Source of the DNA: Planctomycetales bacterium
Lineage (GTDB): Bacteria > Planctomycetota > Planctomycetia > Pirellulales > Pirellulaceae
Length of the DNA stretch: 33,560 nt
Direction of reading: 5' to 3'
NCBI GenBank assembly: GCA_020426845.1
Contig: JAGQPF010000580.1
Location: 1-33,560, forward strand
The position numbers and the translations under genes were made by a program. The first letter of the stretch is position 1, and each line of letters opens with the position of its first letter. Positions 24,932 through 33,560 of this stretch are shown one piece after another. The notes under the pieces are model-generated. The model was not told where the DNA came from. It saw only the letters and a program-made list of their open reading frames with translations, and ran no database searches.

Positions 24932-25815
24932 TGCGCACTCCTGGCGTTGTCCCCGCCTTTGCCACTGTTGTCGCGGCGCGGCCTTTGGGTCTGGCACTTA
25001 GGGCAGTAAAACGTCGAACGCTGCGCCTGCACGATGCGGATGATCGGCGTATGGCAGCGCGGGCAAGGCTGCTCGGCGCGATCGTAAACGCGATGCATGT
25101 TTTGATAGTCGCCCGTTTGATTCAACGCATTGCGGTAGGTGCCGTCGGACAGGGTCGAGCCTTCGTGGAGGATCGCCTCCTTCAGCACTTCCAGGGTCGC
25201 GTCCGCGATCGCGCTCCACTGTGACGGGACGAGTCGGCGGCAGGTTTGACGGGGGTCGACGCTGGCGACGTGCAGGATCTCGGAGGCGTACAGGTTGCCG
25301 ATGCCCGCGACGGCGGACTGGTCGAGCAAAGCGACTTTGATGGCGCGCTGGCTTGCCCCGAGACGCTCGCGCAGCAGCGCGGCGTCCACGTGCAATGCGT
25401 CGGGACCAAGTTTTTCCGGCCCCAGCCGCTCGGCCAGCTCGGCGTCGGAGAGCAGTCGCACGGTGCCGAGTCCGCGGCGATCCCAGAACCAAACGCGCCG
25501 GTCTCGGCAGCCGGACAGTTCGATGCGCAGCCGCAGGTGCTCGACCGTGGGCGGGTCCGCCACGAGCACGAGCCCGGTCATCCGGGGCTCAATGACAAGA
25601 TTCTGGCCGTGATCGGACCGCAGCACGATCCGCTTGCCGATGCGATCGACTTGCTGGAGTCGCGCTCCTCGCAAACGCCGCTGGAGCACATCGATGCGCG
25701 GCTCGAGTGTGATCGGCTTTCGCGGGCAGGGCTCCCGCACGACGGCCTCGAAACGGCCGCCTTCTGCGCCGAGCAGTCCGCGCCGCATCGTTTCGACTTC
25801 AGGCAACTCAGGCAT
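24928..25815 (-). CDS. mutM: Formamidopyrimidine-DNA glycosylase
   Basis: The 295-residue base-excision repair enzyme removes 8-oxoguanine and formamidopyrimidines and cuts the abasic site. The catalytic N terminus PELPEVETMRRGL is intact (P2 nucleophile, E3 general acid). The helix-two-turn-helix region QRAIKVALLDQSAVAGIGNLYASEIL includes the DNA-binding Asn, and the C-terminal zinc finger is CPRC...CPKC. The tail after the finger (QTQRPRRDNSGKGGDNARSAQ) is somewhat longer than usual. Its stop overlaps the start of the DUF1570 gene (ATGA, 24928-24931). Nei-type enzymes share the fold, but the PELPEVET start and finger spacing favour MutM. Confidence 0.95.
   Translation of the reverse strand: MPELPEVETMRRGLLGAEGGRFEAVVREPCPRKPITLEPRIDVLQRRLRGARLQQVDRIGKRIVLRSDHGQNLVIEPRMTGLVLVADPPTVEHLRLRIELSGCRDRRVWFWDRRGLGTVRLLSDAELAERLGPEKLGPDALHVDAALLRERLGASQRAIKVALLDQSAVAGIGNLYASEILHVASVDPRQTCRRLVPSQWSAIADATLEVLKEAILHEGSTLSDGTYRNALNQTGDYQNMHRVYDRAEQPCPRCHTPIIRIVQAQRSTFYCPKCQTQRPRRDNSGKGGDNARSAQ
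24938..24942 (-). promoter_or_regulatory. Ribosome binding site for the DUF1570 gene
   Basis: AGGAG on the minus strand, six bases before the ATG at 24931, lies inside the mutM coding end. It selects the 462-residue form over the longer frame starting at 24997. Confidence 0.7.
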
Positions 25816-25872
25816 CGGCTCAACAAACGACGGGCTTGCGGCGGCGGCTCGATTCTCACCGCCACCGATCGA

Positions 25873-27879
25873 CTACAGCTTCGGAACCGGCGAGGGGTTC
25901 GACACTTCGATGTAGGGCCGGTGATAATCCGGGACCAGCCGAATGCCGAAGCCGCGGCTGAGCTCCTGCTTGGCGCGATCGGCCCAGGGAGTGCCCGGGT
26001 GATTGCGAATCACGTCGTTGAACAGTTCGGTCGCCCGATCAATATACGGCTGAGATTTCTCCGGAGCGCGCAGCTCTTTTTGGTGCCCGATGTCCCAGTG
26101 GACGAGCCGCAGGTCGGGGGACTTCGTCAGCGGCGCGACTTGCGGCTTGGCCATAAACTCCTCGAGCGCCACGCCGTACTCGTATAGCCGCGCTTGATAG
26201 GCGACCGTTTGCGCGTAGATCAAATCGTAATTGGCCTGCCATCGCGGCTCGGGCTCCTGCAACCGATGCGGCGCCGCCTCCTGCTCGATGATCTTCTGCA
26301 CTTCGCCCAGATAGCGAATGAACAGCATCGCCTTGGTCTGCTCCTGCTTCGCCTGCTGGACGAACTGAGGCAGCAGAATGGAGAACTCCATGCGCATTTC
26401 GACCACCCGCGCAGCTTGCTTGTTGTACGGGTTGAGGTCGCTGATGATCTTCCAAAGGAACGTTCTCATCGGGCGTTCGTCGCGGTCCGCAAACACCTCG
26501 ATCCTCGATCGCAGGTCCGGACGATAGGCGCGGAGCTTCTCCAGCTCATACTTGCCCTTGTGACCGCCCACCAACCGCGTCTCCACACTCGGCAGCATGA
26601 AGAAAATGCCGCCGGTCTCGCGGCTCATGCGCGCCTGCTCATACGAGCCGAAGCCGCTGCCAAACGCGTCGTATCGACGGCGAAAACCGTTGGTCTGTAG
26701 CTGCTCGGGAAAGCCCGTTTCGGGCCCGCGGTCGATCTGTAGCCAATGCGTGCGTTTGGTCTGTGGGTGCGTCCAGCTCATGTAGGCATACGGGTAGCCA
26801 AACACCGCCTCGCGGCCCAGCGTGTAGATCTTGCATTCAGCCGCCTTTGCCTCGGCAATCGTCGCCTCGAGAAATTGATAATTGTTTTCCGGCTGGCCGC
26901 TTTCATCCGTGACCAGGATCAACGCCAACTGCCGGTTCTTGGCGTGTTGGCGGAAGTACTTGACCGAGCGGCCGACTGCCTCGCACATCATCTCCTTGCC
27001 ACTGGGGTCTTCGGGCACCGCGCCGATCGCGGCTTGAATCTCCTGATAGTTGCTCGTCGGCTTCGGGGTGTGCACCATGTAGTCGCCGCCGTAGCTGGCG
27101 ACGCCGGTGGTTAGGTGCTTGGCGTCCTCCACGCGGCGAGCCAGCCCCAACTCGACGTATACATTTGCGACGCGCTGTTGGATTTCTTTTTGGTCGTCCT
27201 TCATCGACCCCGATTGGTCGAAGCACCACACGACCAGCACATCGCTGCGGTCCAGCATCCACATGATCTCCTGCGTGATCATGTCGAACGCCTGGTTGTA
27301 GTCCTCGATCAGCATCCGGGACTCGCCCTTGAAGCCGGTCGGCACTTCGGTGATCAGCTTGCGCGCCGGCGGGGCGCCGTCCATCGGGTGTTCAATCGAG
27401 ATGTTGTTGTCGAGCTTGGCGAATTTCTCGACCACTTTCGTGTCGAGCTTCGACTCGGAGACCAGTCCGCCCGCAATGGCGCCCGTGACCCCGGCCATTG
27501 GCGTCGAGGCGACGGCGGAGGTCATCTCGGTGGCCGGTTGCATGTCGGGATCCAGCTCCACCTCCTGAAGCTCCTCGTCCTTCACCGAGTCGACCGGGTC
27601 CGCCACGATCATGGGCGGAGGCGTCTTCACCGGGACGGCGATCATGAACAGGCTAAGCAGCATCAAGCCAACGATATGAACGCAGGTGGAGACGGCGCAG
27701 GCGCCCATCCCTCGCAGGCGCTCGCGCCAAGGAGATGGCCCAAGCGGAATCTCCTCGTACTCCTCGTCGTCGGCCGCCCCTTGCGTGTCCAGGGCGTTGC
27801 CGACGGTTTCATCTTCCACCGGGCGGGCCAACGGCGCATCGTTGGGGTGATTCGCGTTGTCAACTTGATGGGTGCTCAT
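25873..27879 (-). CDS. Membrane-anchored von Willebrand factor A domain protein
   Basis: The 668-residue protein has an acidic cytoplasmic head (about 1-50), then one transmembrane helix (about 59-83) and a large extracytoplasmic part. The VWA domain begins near 212 with VLVVWCFDQSGSM, whose DxSxS metal site is complete (D221). TTGVASYGGDY and LILVTDESGQPENN supply the other expected positions. The C-terminal third (about 450-660) is helical and ends with a TPR-like PYIDRATELFNDVIRNHPGTPWADRAKQEL segment. VWA domains mediate metal-dependent protein binding; the partner is not visible. The ATG at 27879 is supported by GGAG (27886-27889). Confidence 0.87.
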   Translation of the reverse strand: MSTHQVDNANHPNDAPLARPVEDETVGNALDTQGAADDEEYEEIPLGPSPWRERLRGMGACAVSTCVHIVGLMLLSLFMIAVPVKTPPPMIVADPVDSVKDEELQEVELDPDMQPATEMTSAVASTPMAGVTGAIAGGLVSESKLDTKVVEKFAKLDNNISIEHPMDGAPPARKLITEVPTGFKGESRMLIEDYNQAFDMITQEIMWMLDRSDVLVVWCFDQSGSMKDDQKEIQQRVANVYVELGLARRVEDAKHLTTGVASYGGDYMVHTPKPTSNYQEIQAAIGAVPEDPSGKEMMCEAVGRSVKYFRQHAKNRQLALILVTDESGQPENNYQFLEATIAEAKAAECKIYTLGREAVFGYPYAYMSWTHPQTKRTHWLQIDRGPETGFPEQLQTNGFRRRYDAFGSGFGSYEQARMSRETGGIFFMLPSVETRLVGGHKGKYELEKLRAYRPDLRSRIEVFADRDERPMRTFLWKIISDLNPYNKQAARVVEMRMEFSILLPQFVQQAKQEQTKAMLFIRYLGEVQKIIEQEAAPHRLQEPEPRWQANYDLIYAQTVAYQARLYEYGVALEEFMAKPQVAPLTKSPDLRLVHWDIGHQKELRAPEKSQPYIDRATELFNDVIRNHPGTPWADRAKQELSRGFGIRLVPDYHRPYIEVSNPSPVPKL

Positions 27880-28415
27880 GGCAGGCTCCACATACAAATC
27901 CGCTCCCCGGTCGGAAGGCAGACTTTGCACGGACGGAATCGGGTTTATTTTCCCGACGAATTGGTTTGGAGACAGCCGGTGACCGATAACTGGCTACGCC
28001 CAATTCGCAGAGGGGAAGGTTGAGACAATCGTCGCGATGAGAAACGGATCATTCGATTATACCCCCTCAGCGAGAGGGGGTGTAATTTTCCTGCTTCTGA
28101 ACTGTTCGATGCGGTGCTCGTAGACTATTCCTGCCGTTCCATCTGCAAGATGGGGCGCGGACTTGGCAACGGGCTCGTTCTGCAGAGGGGGGCAGATCAC
28201 TTGTTTCGGCAAATTGCTGCAGCAACGTCGCGACATCGCAGCATCGCGGTGGTCATATGGCTGCCCGCGTGGCAATGACGATCGTCTCGACTGGTTCAGA
28301 CCGCAATACTTATCGACATGTTGCGAGCTACGATTCCGCCTCGACTTTGAATCGCACGTCGACTTGCTGCCGATTTCATTCCCCGGACACCACCCGGGAG
28401 ATTCAGGAGGGATCA
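27880..28415. other. Divergent intergenic region with strong hairpin
   Basis: This region holds promoters for the VWA gene (leftward) and the NodB-like gene (rightward). A perfect 8-bp stem ACCCCCTC/GAGGGGGT (28061-28068 and 28074-28081) with an AGCGA loop is followed by AATTTT. No small gene was supported. The upstream part of the open frame (from 28257) does not look coding and lacks a start signal. Confidence 0.5.
28405..28410 (+). promoter_or_regulatory. Ribosome binding site deciding the start at 28416
   Basis: A perfect AGGAGG five bases before the ATG at 28416 rejects the longer frame opening at 28257. Confidence 0.85.
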
Positions 28416-29123
28416 ATGGGCGACCATCGCGCACGTTTAGTTTGGACAGTCAATTGCCGCGCCAACGGCGCCAGCACCGAGGATGCTCGAGACCAGCTCG
28501 AGGCGGCGAAGTCGGTGCTCAAGCTGATGGAGCGGTTTCAGATGGCCGCTACTTGGATGCTTCCGGATCCGGTGGTGCAACGTCCGTTGTGTGAGCGAAT
28601 CACCAGCTACCAAGGGCAGGAGATCGGTCTGTTGGGCGAGTCGTTGGACTCCAATGACCGCGACGGATTCGCTCGGGAGCTGGCTCGTCGCGTCGAGCCG
28701 GCTCGCAACAGCGGCATTCCCATCTCCACGCTTTCGCTCTCGCGATTGGAGGGGAATCTTGATTTGCTCGTGCGACACCGGATCTCGGCCGTGCGCGTCG
28801 AGCAGGCCAAGTCGGTGAAGTCTTGCCGCCGCTTTGGCGTTTGGCAAATCGCCTCGAGCGAAGTGGTGCCGAGCCGCCAGGGCTTTTGGGGCGCCCGCGC
28901 CTCTCGGGCCGCGATCGATCAGCTGATTCGCGACGGCCAAACGGCGTTGTATGTCGTCGATCTGGCCGCGCTGGGGCGCGGAGAGCAGCTGAAATCACTG
29001 GAAGCTGTCTGCAAGCATGTCGCTCGGCAGGGGCTCAAGGTATGCAGCTTCGCCGAACTCGGACGCCGCTTGGTCTCCACCGAAGTCGTTCGACCGGCGC
29101 GTTCGATTCTCAAGTCGGCTTGA
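28416..29123 (+). CDS. Polysaccharide-deacetylase-like (NodB-fold) protein, probably non-catalytic
   Basis: The 235-residue protein begins MGDHRARLVWTVNCRANGAS. Its layout follows NodB-type barrels: a first strand, AAKSVLKLMERFQMAATWMLPDPVV (compare the 'ATFFV' strand), ERITSYQGQEIGLLGES (compare 'HEIGLHG'), ISTLSLSRLEGNLDLLVRH, and later alternating strands and helices. The metal-binding Asp-Asp and His-x3-His motifs of active deacetylases are absent, so it may bind rather than cut glycans, or the fold guess may be wrong. There is no signal peptide. The start is fixed by AGGAGG. Its 3' end converges on the class V aminotransferase gene. Confidence 0.55.
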   Translation: MGDHRARLVWTVNCRANGASTEDARDQLEAAKSVLKLMERFQMAATWMLPDPVVQRPLCERITSYQGQEIGLLGESLDSNDRDGFARELARRVEPARNSGIPISTLSLSRLEGNLDLLVRHRISAVRVEQAKSVKSCRRFGVWQIASSEVVPSRQGFWGARASRAAIDQLIRDGQTALYVVDLAALGRGEQLKSLEAVCKHVARQGLKVCSFAELGRRLVSTEVVRPARSILKSA

Positions 29124-29158
29124 CGCTCGCGGGACCGGCGAGCCGAGGGGCTGCGGGA

Positions 29159-29185
29159 TAGGGCGAGGCTCGTTTCTTCGCCCTA
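29159..29185. terminator. Possible shared terminator between convergent genes
   Basis: A perfect 8-bp stem TAGGGCGA/TCGCCCTA (29159-29166 and 29178-29185) lies in the 70-bp gap between the convergent genes ending at 29123 and 29194. It lacks a long T-run, so termination strength is uncertain. Confidence 0.4.
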
Positions 29186-29193
29186 GTCGGCGG

Positions 29194-30357
29194 TCAGCAC
29201 TCGTCGATCGCATCCAGCAGCCGGTCGATGTCGTCCTGATTGCAGTACGCATGAGGGCTGGCGCGCAGCCGCCCTCCGCGGAAACTGATCGCCACATTGC
29301 GTTTGACGCAATGATCGCGCACGGCCTGTGAATCGCGATGCGGCATCGTGAACGAGAGGATTCCCGACGCGGTCTCCTCACTGCTCTGGCATACATCCGC
29401 TTGCCGCCGGCGCAATTGCTCTGCGAGCTGAGCCACATTTTCCAAGACGGCCTCGCCCACGACTGAGGTTCGCGGTCCGTGACCGCAGGCTGTCAGCAAC
29501 TCCAGGCTGGCAGCGAATGCCGTCACTCCGGGAACATTCTGAGTGCCGCCTTCGTACCGCGCCGCGCAGGGACGCAGCTCGAGACGTGGCTGGTCGAAGT
29601 TGTAACGGGTGACGACACTGTTCCAGCCGACATTCATCGGCCGCAGACAATTCAGCGCCTCGCGGGACACGTAGAACAACCCGGCGCCCTCCGGACCCAG
29701 CATCCATTTGTGGCCGTCGGCGGCCAGGAAGTCGACGGCAGTGTCGCGCACGTTGAGCGGGAACACGCCGAGTCCTTGAATCGCGTCCAGAAAGACGAGG
29801 ATGCCGCGCCGGTGCGCTTCGTCGGTGAGAGCCTGGATGGGGCCGCGATAACCGCTGGCGAAGCCAACCCAGCTGATGGCGATCAGCCGGGTCCGCTGGT
29901 CGCAGGCGTCGAGAATCGACTCCACGGTCCACGCTCCCCGCGCGTCGGGATCGACCAGGCGGGTTTCCACGCCGAGGTCGCCCAGCTGCAGCCAAGGCAG
30001 CAGATTCGACGGAAACTCGTTGCTTAAAGTGACAATATTCTGTCCGGAGCTCCAATCCAGGCCCCCGGCGACAAAATTAATTCCCTGCGTGGTGTTGGCA
30101 ATCCAAGCGACCTCGTCGGGAGCGGCGTTGAGCATCGCCGCCGCAGTTTGCCGCCCCGCCTCGATTTCCGCCGCGAATTCGGGCCAGACCAAGTCGCCCC
30201 GCTGAGCCACTTGGTCCGCGTAATATCGCAGTTTTTCCGCGGCGGGAGCGGTCAGCGGCGCCACCGCCGCATGGTCGAAATAGGCCGCCTGCTCCACCAC
30301 CGGCATGGCGCGGCGAAGTTTCTGGCGGCAGTCGGCGGGGCTGAGCGGCGTTGTCAT
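29194..30357 (-). CDS. Class V PLP-dependent aminotransferase (cysteine desulfurase/epimerase-like)
   Basis: The 387-residue protein has fold-type I features: a start YFDHAAVAPL (26-35), WIANTTQGINFVAGGL (85-100) near the cofactor phosphate, VFLDAIQGLGVFPL (188-201) with D191 pairing to the cofactor ring, and Schiff-base lysine K217 in AADGHKWMLGPEG. It resembles isopenicillin-N-epimerase-like and CsdA-like members more than IscS. No LCSG-type cysteine loop is visible near residue 330, where a desulfurase would have its active cysteine. The reaction therefore cannot be stated. The start is ATG 30357 without a clear ribosome site. Confidence 0.88.
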   Translation of the reverse strand: MTTPLSPADCRQKLRRAMPVVEQAAYFDHAAVAPLTAPAAEKLRYYADQVAQRGDLVWPEFAAEIEAGRQTAAAMLNAAPDEVAWIANTTQGINFVAGGLDWSSGQNIVTLSNEFPSNLLPWLQLGDLGVETRLVDPDARGAWTVESILDACDQRTRLIAISWVGFASGYRGPIQALTDEAHRRGILVFLDAIQGLGVFPLNVRDTAVDFLAADGHKWMLGPEGAGLFYVSREALNCLRPMNVGWNSVVTRYNFDQPRLELRPCAARYEGGTQNVPGVTAFAASLELLTACGHGPRTSVVGEAVLENVAQLAEQLRRRQADVCQSSEETASGILSFTMPHRDSQAVRDHCVKRNVAISFRGGRLRASPHAYCNQDDIDRLLDAIDEC

Positions 30358-30537
30358 TGGCGCAATCCGGACGATCCATCCCGAATTCGGACAGAACGAT
30401 GCGGGGTTGAAAGGAGTTGCTGGCAGGCGATGACAGTTAGACTGGTTGAATTATACTAAATGGGCAACAGAGCCAGTTTGCGCCCGCGTTCGCGGTTCGC
30501 GTTCACTCGAAACGCCCGAATGAGGAATCAGCTTCCA

Positions 30538-30729
30538 ATGCCCAAAGCCCTTTGCATGACGGGAATCGTCATTGCAATTCTCATTTTGGTATTCTCGCTG
30601 CTCGACTTGTTCGGGCCGCTCTCGATTGCGCCCCTGCGCCGAGCGAGCCCCATGATGGACATCGTGTTCGCCATCTGCGCGGCGGGACTGGGCTATCTGA
30701 GCTGGGAGACGAAACGCGAGCAGGATTAG
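30538..30729 (+). CDS. Small two-span membrane protein
   Basis: The 63-residue protein starts MPKALCMTGIVIAILILVF and has two hydrophobic helices (about 8-25 and 38-54) joined by a short loop LFGPLSIAPLRRASP. It ends YLSWETKREQD. Similar-looking small proteins occur in planctomycetes from memory, but I cannot cite a family. ATG 30538 follows GAGGA by 11 bases, which is long; ATG 30520 and 30460 are in frame but add basic residues before the helix. Function unknown. Confidence 0.6.
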   Translation: MPKALCMTGIVIAILILVFSLLDLFGPLSIAPLRRASPMMDIVFAICAAGLGYLSWETKREQD

Positions 30730-30773
30730 CTGGGCCGGCCGTGTTTCAACAGGCTCTTGTGCTACTACAACGT

Positions 30774-30792
30774 CACAGGCTGGCAGCCTGTG
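30774..30792. repeat. REP-like palindrome, copy 4
   Basis: CACAGGCT-GGC-AGCCTGTG differs from copy 1 at the two outer base pairs on both sides, keeping the stem fully paired. On the minus strand it is preceded by GTGC rather than GTAG. It lies between the two-span protein gene and coaD. Confidence 0.8.
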
Positions 30793-30914
30793 GCACGACG
30801 AAATCATTGGCTGGCTGGCTGGCATGTTGGATGCCCCGGCGGCACGCTGCCGCTACAATGCGATCGCGGCGTTTCTCCGCCGATCCGGCTCCCACGCTCC
30901 TACCAGGCAGCTTC

Positions 30915-31409
30915 ATGTCTCGAATTGCGGTCTATACGGGCTCGTTCGACCCCATCACGCTCGGACATCTGAACATCATCGAACGCGCCGCGAAGCTCGT
31001 GGACGAGCTGGTGGTCGGCATCGGCATCAACGTCGACAAGACGCCGCTGTTCACCTGTGAGCAACGCGTCGAGTTGGCGCGGCAGGTCACCGGACATTGC
31101 GGCAATGTCCGCGTTGAGGCGTTTAGCGGCTTGGCAGTGGATTTTGTTCGCCAGTGCAACTCGCGGGTCATGATCCGCGGCGTGCGGCCGCTCACCGACA
31201 TCGCCGGCGAATTCACGATGATGATGGCCAATCGCCAACTGGACGCCGGCATCGAGACCGTGTTCCTGATGGCGGATGAGGAATTTTCGCACGTCAAAAG
31301 CAGCCTGATCAAGCAGCTGACGCCGCTGGCGGACGACGAGAAGCTCAGCAAGTTCGTGCCTCTGGCCATCATTCCCGAGTTGCGAAAGAAGCTGGGAGCG
31401 CCCAAGTGA
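30915..31409 (+). CDS. coaD: Pantetheine-phosphate adenylyltransferase
   Basis: The 164-residue cytoplasmic enzyme makes dephospho-CoA from phosphopantetheine and ATP, the fourth step of CoA synthesis. It shows the nucleotidyltransferase motif GSFDPITLGH (9-18, TxGH), MIRGVRPLTDIAGEF (R-G-x-R region) and a C-terminal SHVKSSLIK segment matching the S-S-x-x-K/R-E type motif. Length and N terminus (MSRIAVYTGSFDPITLGH) are typical; the frame is open further upstream but unlike the family. The last four bases overlap the GTG start of the next gene. Confidence 0.96.
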   Translation: MSRIAVYTGSFDPITLGHLNIIERAAKLVDELVVGIGINVDKTPLFTCEQRVELARQVTGHCGNVRVEAFSGLAVDFVRQCNSRVMIRGVRPLTDIAGEFTMMMANRQLDAGIETVFLMADEEFSHVKSSLIKQLTPLADDEKLSKFVPLAIIPELRKKLGAPK

Positions 31410-31717
31410 GCGACGAAGTAGGTGGCAATCTGCCGGACAACGTGCTCGAGCAGATCAAGGATGCCTTGCGTCGAGGCCGCTTGATTGAGGCGGTCAAGAT
31501 CTACCGTCAGCAGACAAATTCCAGTCTGTACGAGTCCAAGCAGTTTGTTGACCAAATGCAGGCAGAACTGCGGCGCGAGGCGGCGAACGAGGGGGGCGAC
31601 GACTACGCGCCGCCAGCAATCCAGCGGGGTGGAGGCTGCTTCGGCCTGCTGTTGCTGTTGGCCGCGGCTACGGGCATCGCGATCTGCGTTCCGCTGGCGT
31701 TGGCGATGGCTCGATAG
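31406..31717 (+). CDS. Membrane protein with ribosomal L7/L12 C-terminal-like segment
   Basis: The 103-residue protein starts with GTG at 31406, overlapping the coaD stop (GTGA), so it is translationally coupled. Residues about 10-52 (VLEQIKDALRRGRLIEAVKIYRQ, then SLYESKQFVDQM) follow the pattern of the L7/L12 C-terminal domain, where a helix is followed by 'GLxEAKxxVE'. A single transmembrane helix (about 78-98, FGLLLLLAAATGIAICVPLAL) closes the protein. Such membrane forms occur in several bacteria and are not ribosomal stalk proteins. What it binds is not known. Confidence 0.7.
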   Translation: MSDEVGGNLPDNVLEQIKDALRRGRLIEAVKIYRQQTNSSLYESKQFVDQMQAELRREAANEGGDDYAPPAIQRGGGCFGLLLLLAAATGIAICVPLALAMAR

Positions 31718-31961
31718 GACTCGAAAGAGTGCTCACGCAAAGACGCCGAGCCGCAAAGAGTCTGGATTACTTGGCGTCGCCCATGCTAGGCGAGAGCGTG
31801 CCTTGGCAAACGGCAGCCAAATCGGGATTTTTGCGAGGTGCCCTACTGCCGAGGGCCAATTCTGCCGATGACTCCCAATGCGCTGCTCTTGCCACCCATT
31901 GCGGTCAAGTCGTTTCAACGACGCCCTTCCACCTTCCGGCGGCGCACCGGGGACACGTCTC
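31718..31961. other. Intergenic region with short imperfect repeat
   Basis: CGCAAAGAC (31736-31744) and CGCAAAGAG (31752-31760) form a weak direct repeat of a type common between planctomycete genes (from memory). No other gene or regulatory site was supported. Confidence 0.4.
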
Positions 31962-32147
31962 ATGCAAGCGAAAACCATCGGCACAATCGAACTGCTCGAC
32001 CCGACGGGGCGATTTGACCGATTGGTGGAGTCCCCCGAATTGTCGCGGCGCCAACCTCCCGCCGATCCGGTGGATGTGGAAGTGATTGCCGATGTCGAGA
32101 CGCTGCGCGCGGATTTATCTCGGCTATTCGAGTCGCTGGCGGACTGA
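31962..32147 (+). CDS. Possible small acidic protein
   Basis: A 61-residue frame starting MQAKTIGTIELLDPTGRF is rich in Asp, Glu and Leu and contains a helix-like ADVETLRADLSRLFESLAD end. GGGGAC lies about 8 bases before the ATG. There is no recognised family. It may be real, since it fits between coaD and the ATP synthase genes without overlap, but the evidence is only length and composition. Confidence 0.4.
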   Translation: MQAKTIGTIELLDPTGRFDRLVESPELSRRQPPADPVDVEVIADVETLRADLSRLFESLAD

Positions 32148-32199
32148 CCACAGGCCGGAAGGGGCGCAAGAGAGCTCGCCCACTTCCGCTGTTCGACAG

Positions 32200-32592
32200 C
32201 TAACCTCTTGCGACGCGCATTTGAGCGCGAGCCTGGACCATGCGGCGGTTGCGCGCCTCTTGTTGCTCGGCCGTGGCGGCGGGCATCTTCAACGCCTCGG
32301 CCAACTGGCGCTCGGCGTCACTGCGGCGTAGATCCGCGACCGGCACGGCTCGCTCGGTGAGCACGGAGACGACGTTGTCAGCGACTTGAACAAAGCCGCC
32401 GTCAATGTAGTAACGCTTGACGTCGCTGCCGGTTCGCAACCGCAGCTCGCCAAATCCCAACCGACCGATCATCGCGCTATGGTTGCCGCCAATTCCGACC
32501 TCGCCATCATAGAGCGGCAGCGCGACGAACTCGGCGACCTCTTCCAAGGCCGTGGCTTCGGGAGTCACGACCATGCAGGTGACTTTGGTCAT
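32200..32592 (-). CDS. atpC: F1 ATP synthase epsilon subunit
   Basis: The 130-residue protein starts MTKVTCMVVTPEATALEE. It has the N-terminal beta-sandwich with ALPLYDGEVGIGGNHSAMIGRLG (about 30-52, the usual 'P..GE.GILP.H' region) and YYIDGGFVQVADNVVSVLTE. A C-terminal helical part follows from about 85. It couples rotation of the F1 central stalk and can inhibit ATP hydrolysis. The ATG at 32592 is two bases from the atpD stop and is preceded by AGGAAGG (32599-32605), so it is the last gene of the leftward atp operon. Confidence 0.95.
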   Translation of the reverse strand: MTKVTCMVVTPEATALEEVAEFVALPLYDGEVGIGGNHSAMIGRLGFGELRLRTGSDVKRYYIDGGFVQVADNVVSVLTERAVPVADLRRSDAERQLAEALKMPAATAEQQEARNRRMVQARAQMRVARG

Positions 32593-32594
32593 GA

Positions 32595-33560
<966 letters not shown>

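Noticed and set aside
25246..26187. 313-codon open frame on the + strand across mutM and the VWA gene end
   Set aside because: It spans parts of two well-supported minus-strand genes and has no recognisable domain.
28061..28090. Hairpin with AATTTT as a terminator
   Set aside because: It lies between divergent genes, so neither gene would end here; it may be a leader structure but nothing supports that.

Overview
This window looks like chromosomal DNA of a planctomycete, most likely of the Pirellulales group. It is GC-rich and carries family types typical of those bacteria: a Tat-exported DUF1501 protein, a DUF1570-type metallopeptidase, a YVTN-propeller protein fused to di-haem cytochrome c, a membrane-anchored VWA protein, a secreted barrel-like protein, and many small proteins found between genes. 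The organism assignment is inference from family content; there is no rRNA in the window. No tRNA, rRNA, phage, insertion sequence or CRISPR array was seen.

Layout. 1-345: an 88-bp tandem repeat array with hairpins, running up to the stop codon of a DegT/DnrJ/EryC1 sugar aminotransferase (349-1524, -). 1875-5521: a secreted barrel-like protein (+), an exported M28 peptidase with a PDZ domain (-) and a lone TadV/CpaA prepilin peptidase (-). 5785-9054: arginine genes argB-argD-argF, transcribed leftwards. 9393-12232: a propeller/di-haem cytochrome and a tandem universal stress protein (+). 12585-13120: two small single-span membrane proteins (-). 13474-15793: enolase followed by two translationally coupled membrane proteins (+). 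15803-21641: a sulfotransferase, two lipoproteins and a secreted protein of unknown function, with a repeat-rich gap at 19136-19586. 22155-25815: DUF1501 (+) converging on a mutM/DUF1570 pair (-). 25873-27879: VWA protein (-). 28416-30357: a NodB-like fold protein (+) converging on a class V aminotransferase (-). 30538-32147: a small two-span protein, coaD, a membrane protein with an L7/L12 C-terminal-like segment, and a doubtful small ORF. 32200-33560: atpC and the 3' part of atpD, cut by the window edge.

Most genes are housekeeping (arginine, glycolysis, CoA, ATP synthase, base excision repair) or cell-envelope functions. I did not find a convincing new multi-gene system. The non-coding structure is the more interesting part. 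Four short palindromes (5752, 9136, 9192, 30774) have compensating stem changes and, in two copies, a GTAG foot, like REP elements. A 93-bp dispersed repeat occurs twice. Several tandem arrays contain Shine-Dalgarno-like or start-codon-like sequence, one of them directly in the leader of the stress protein. Two small membrane proteins lie close together, one of them only 40 residues.
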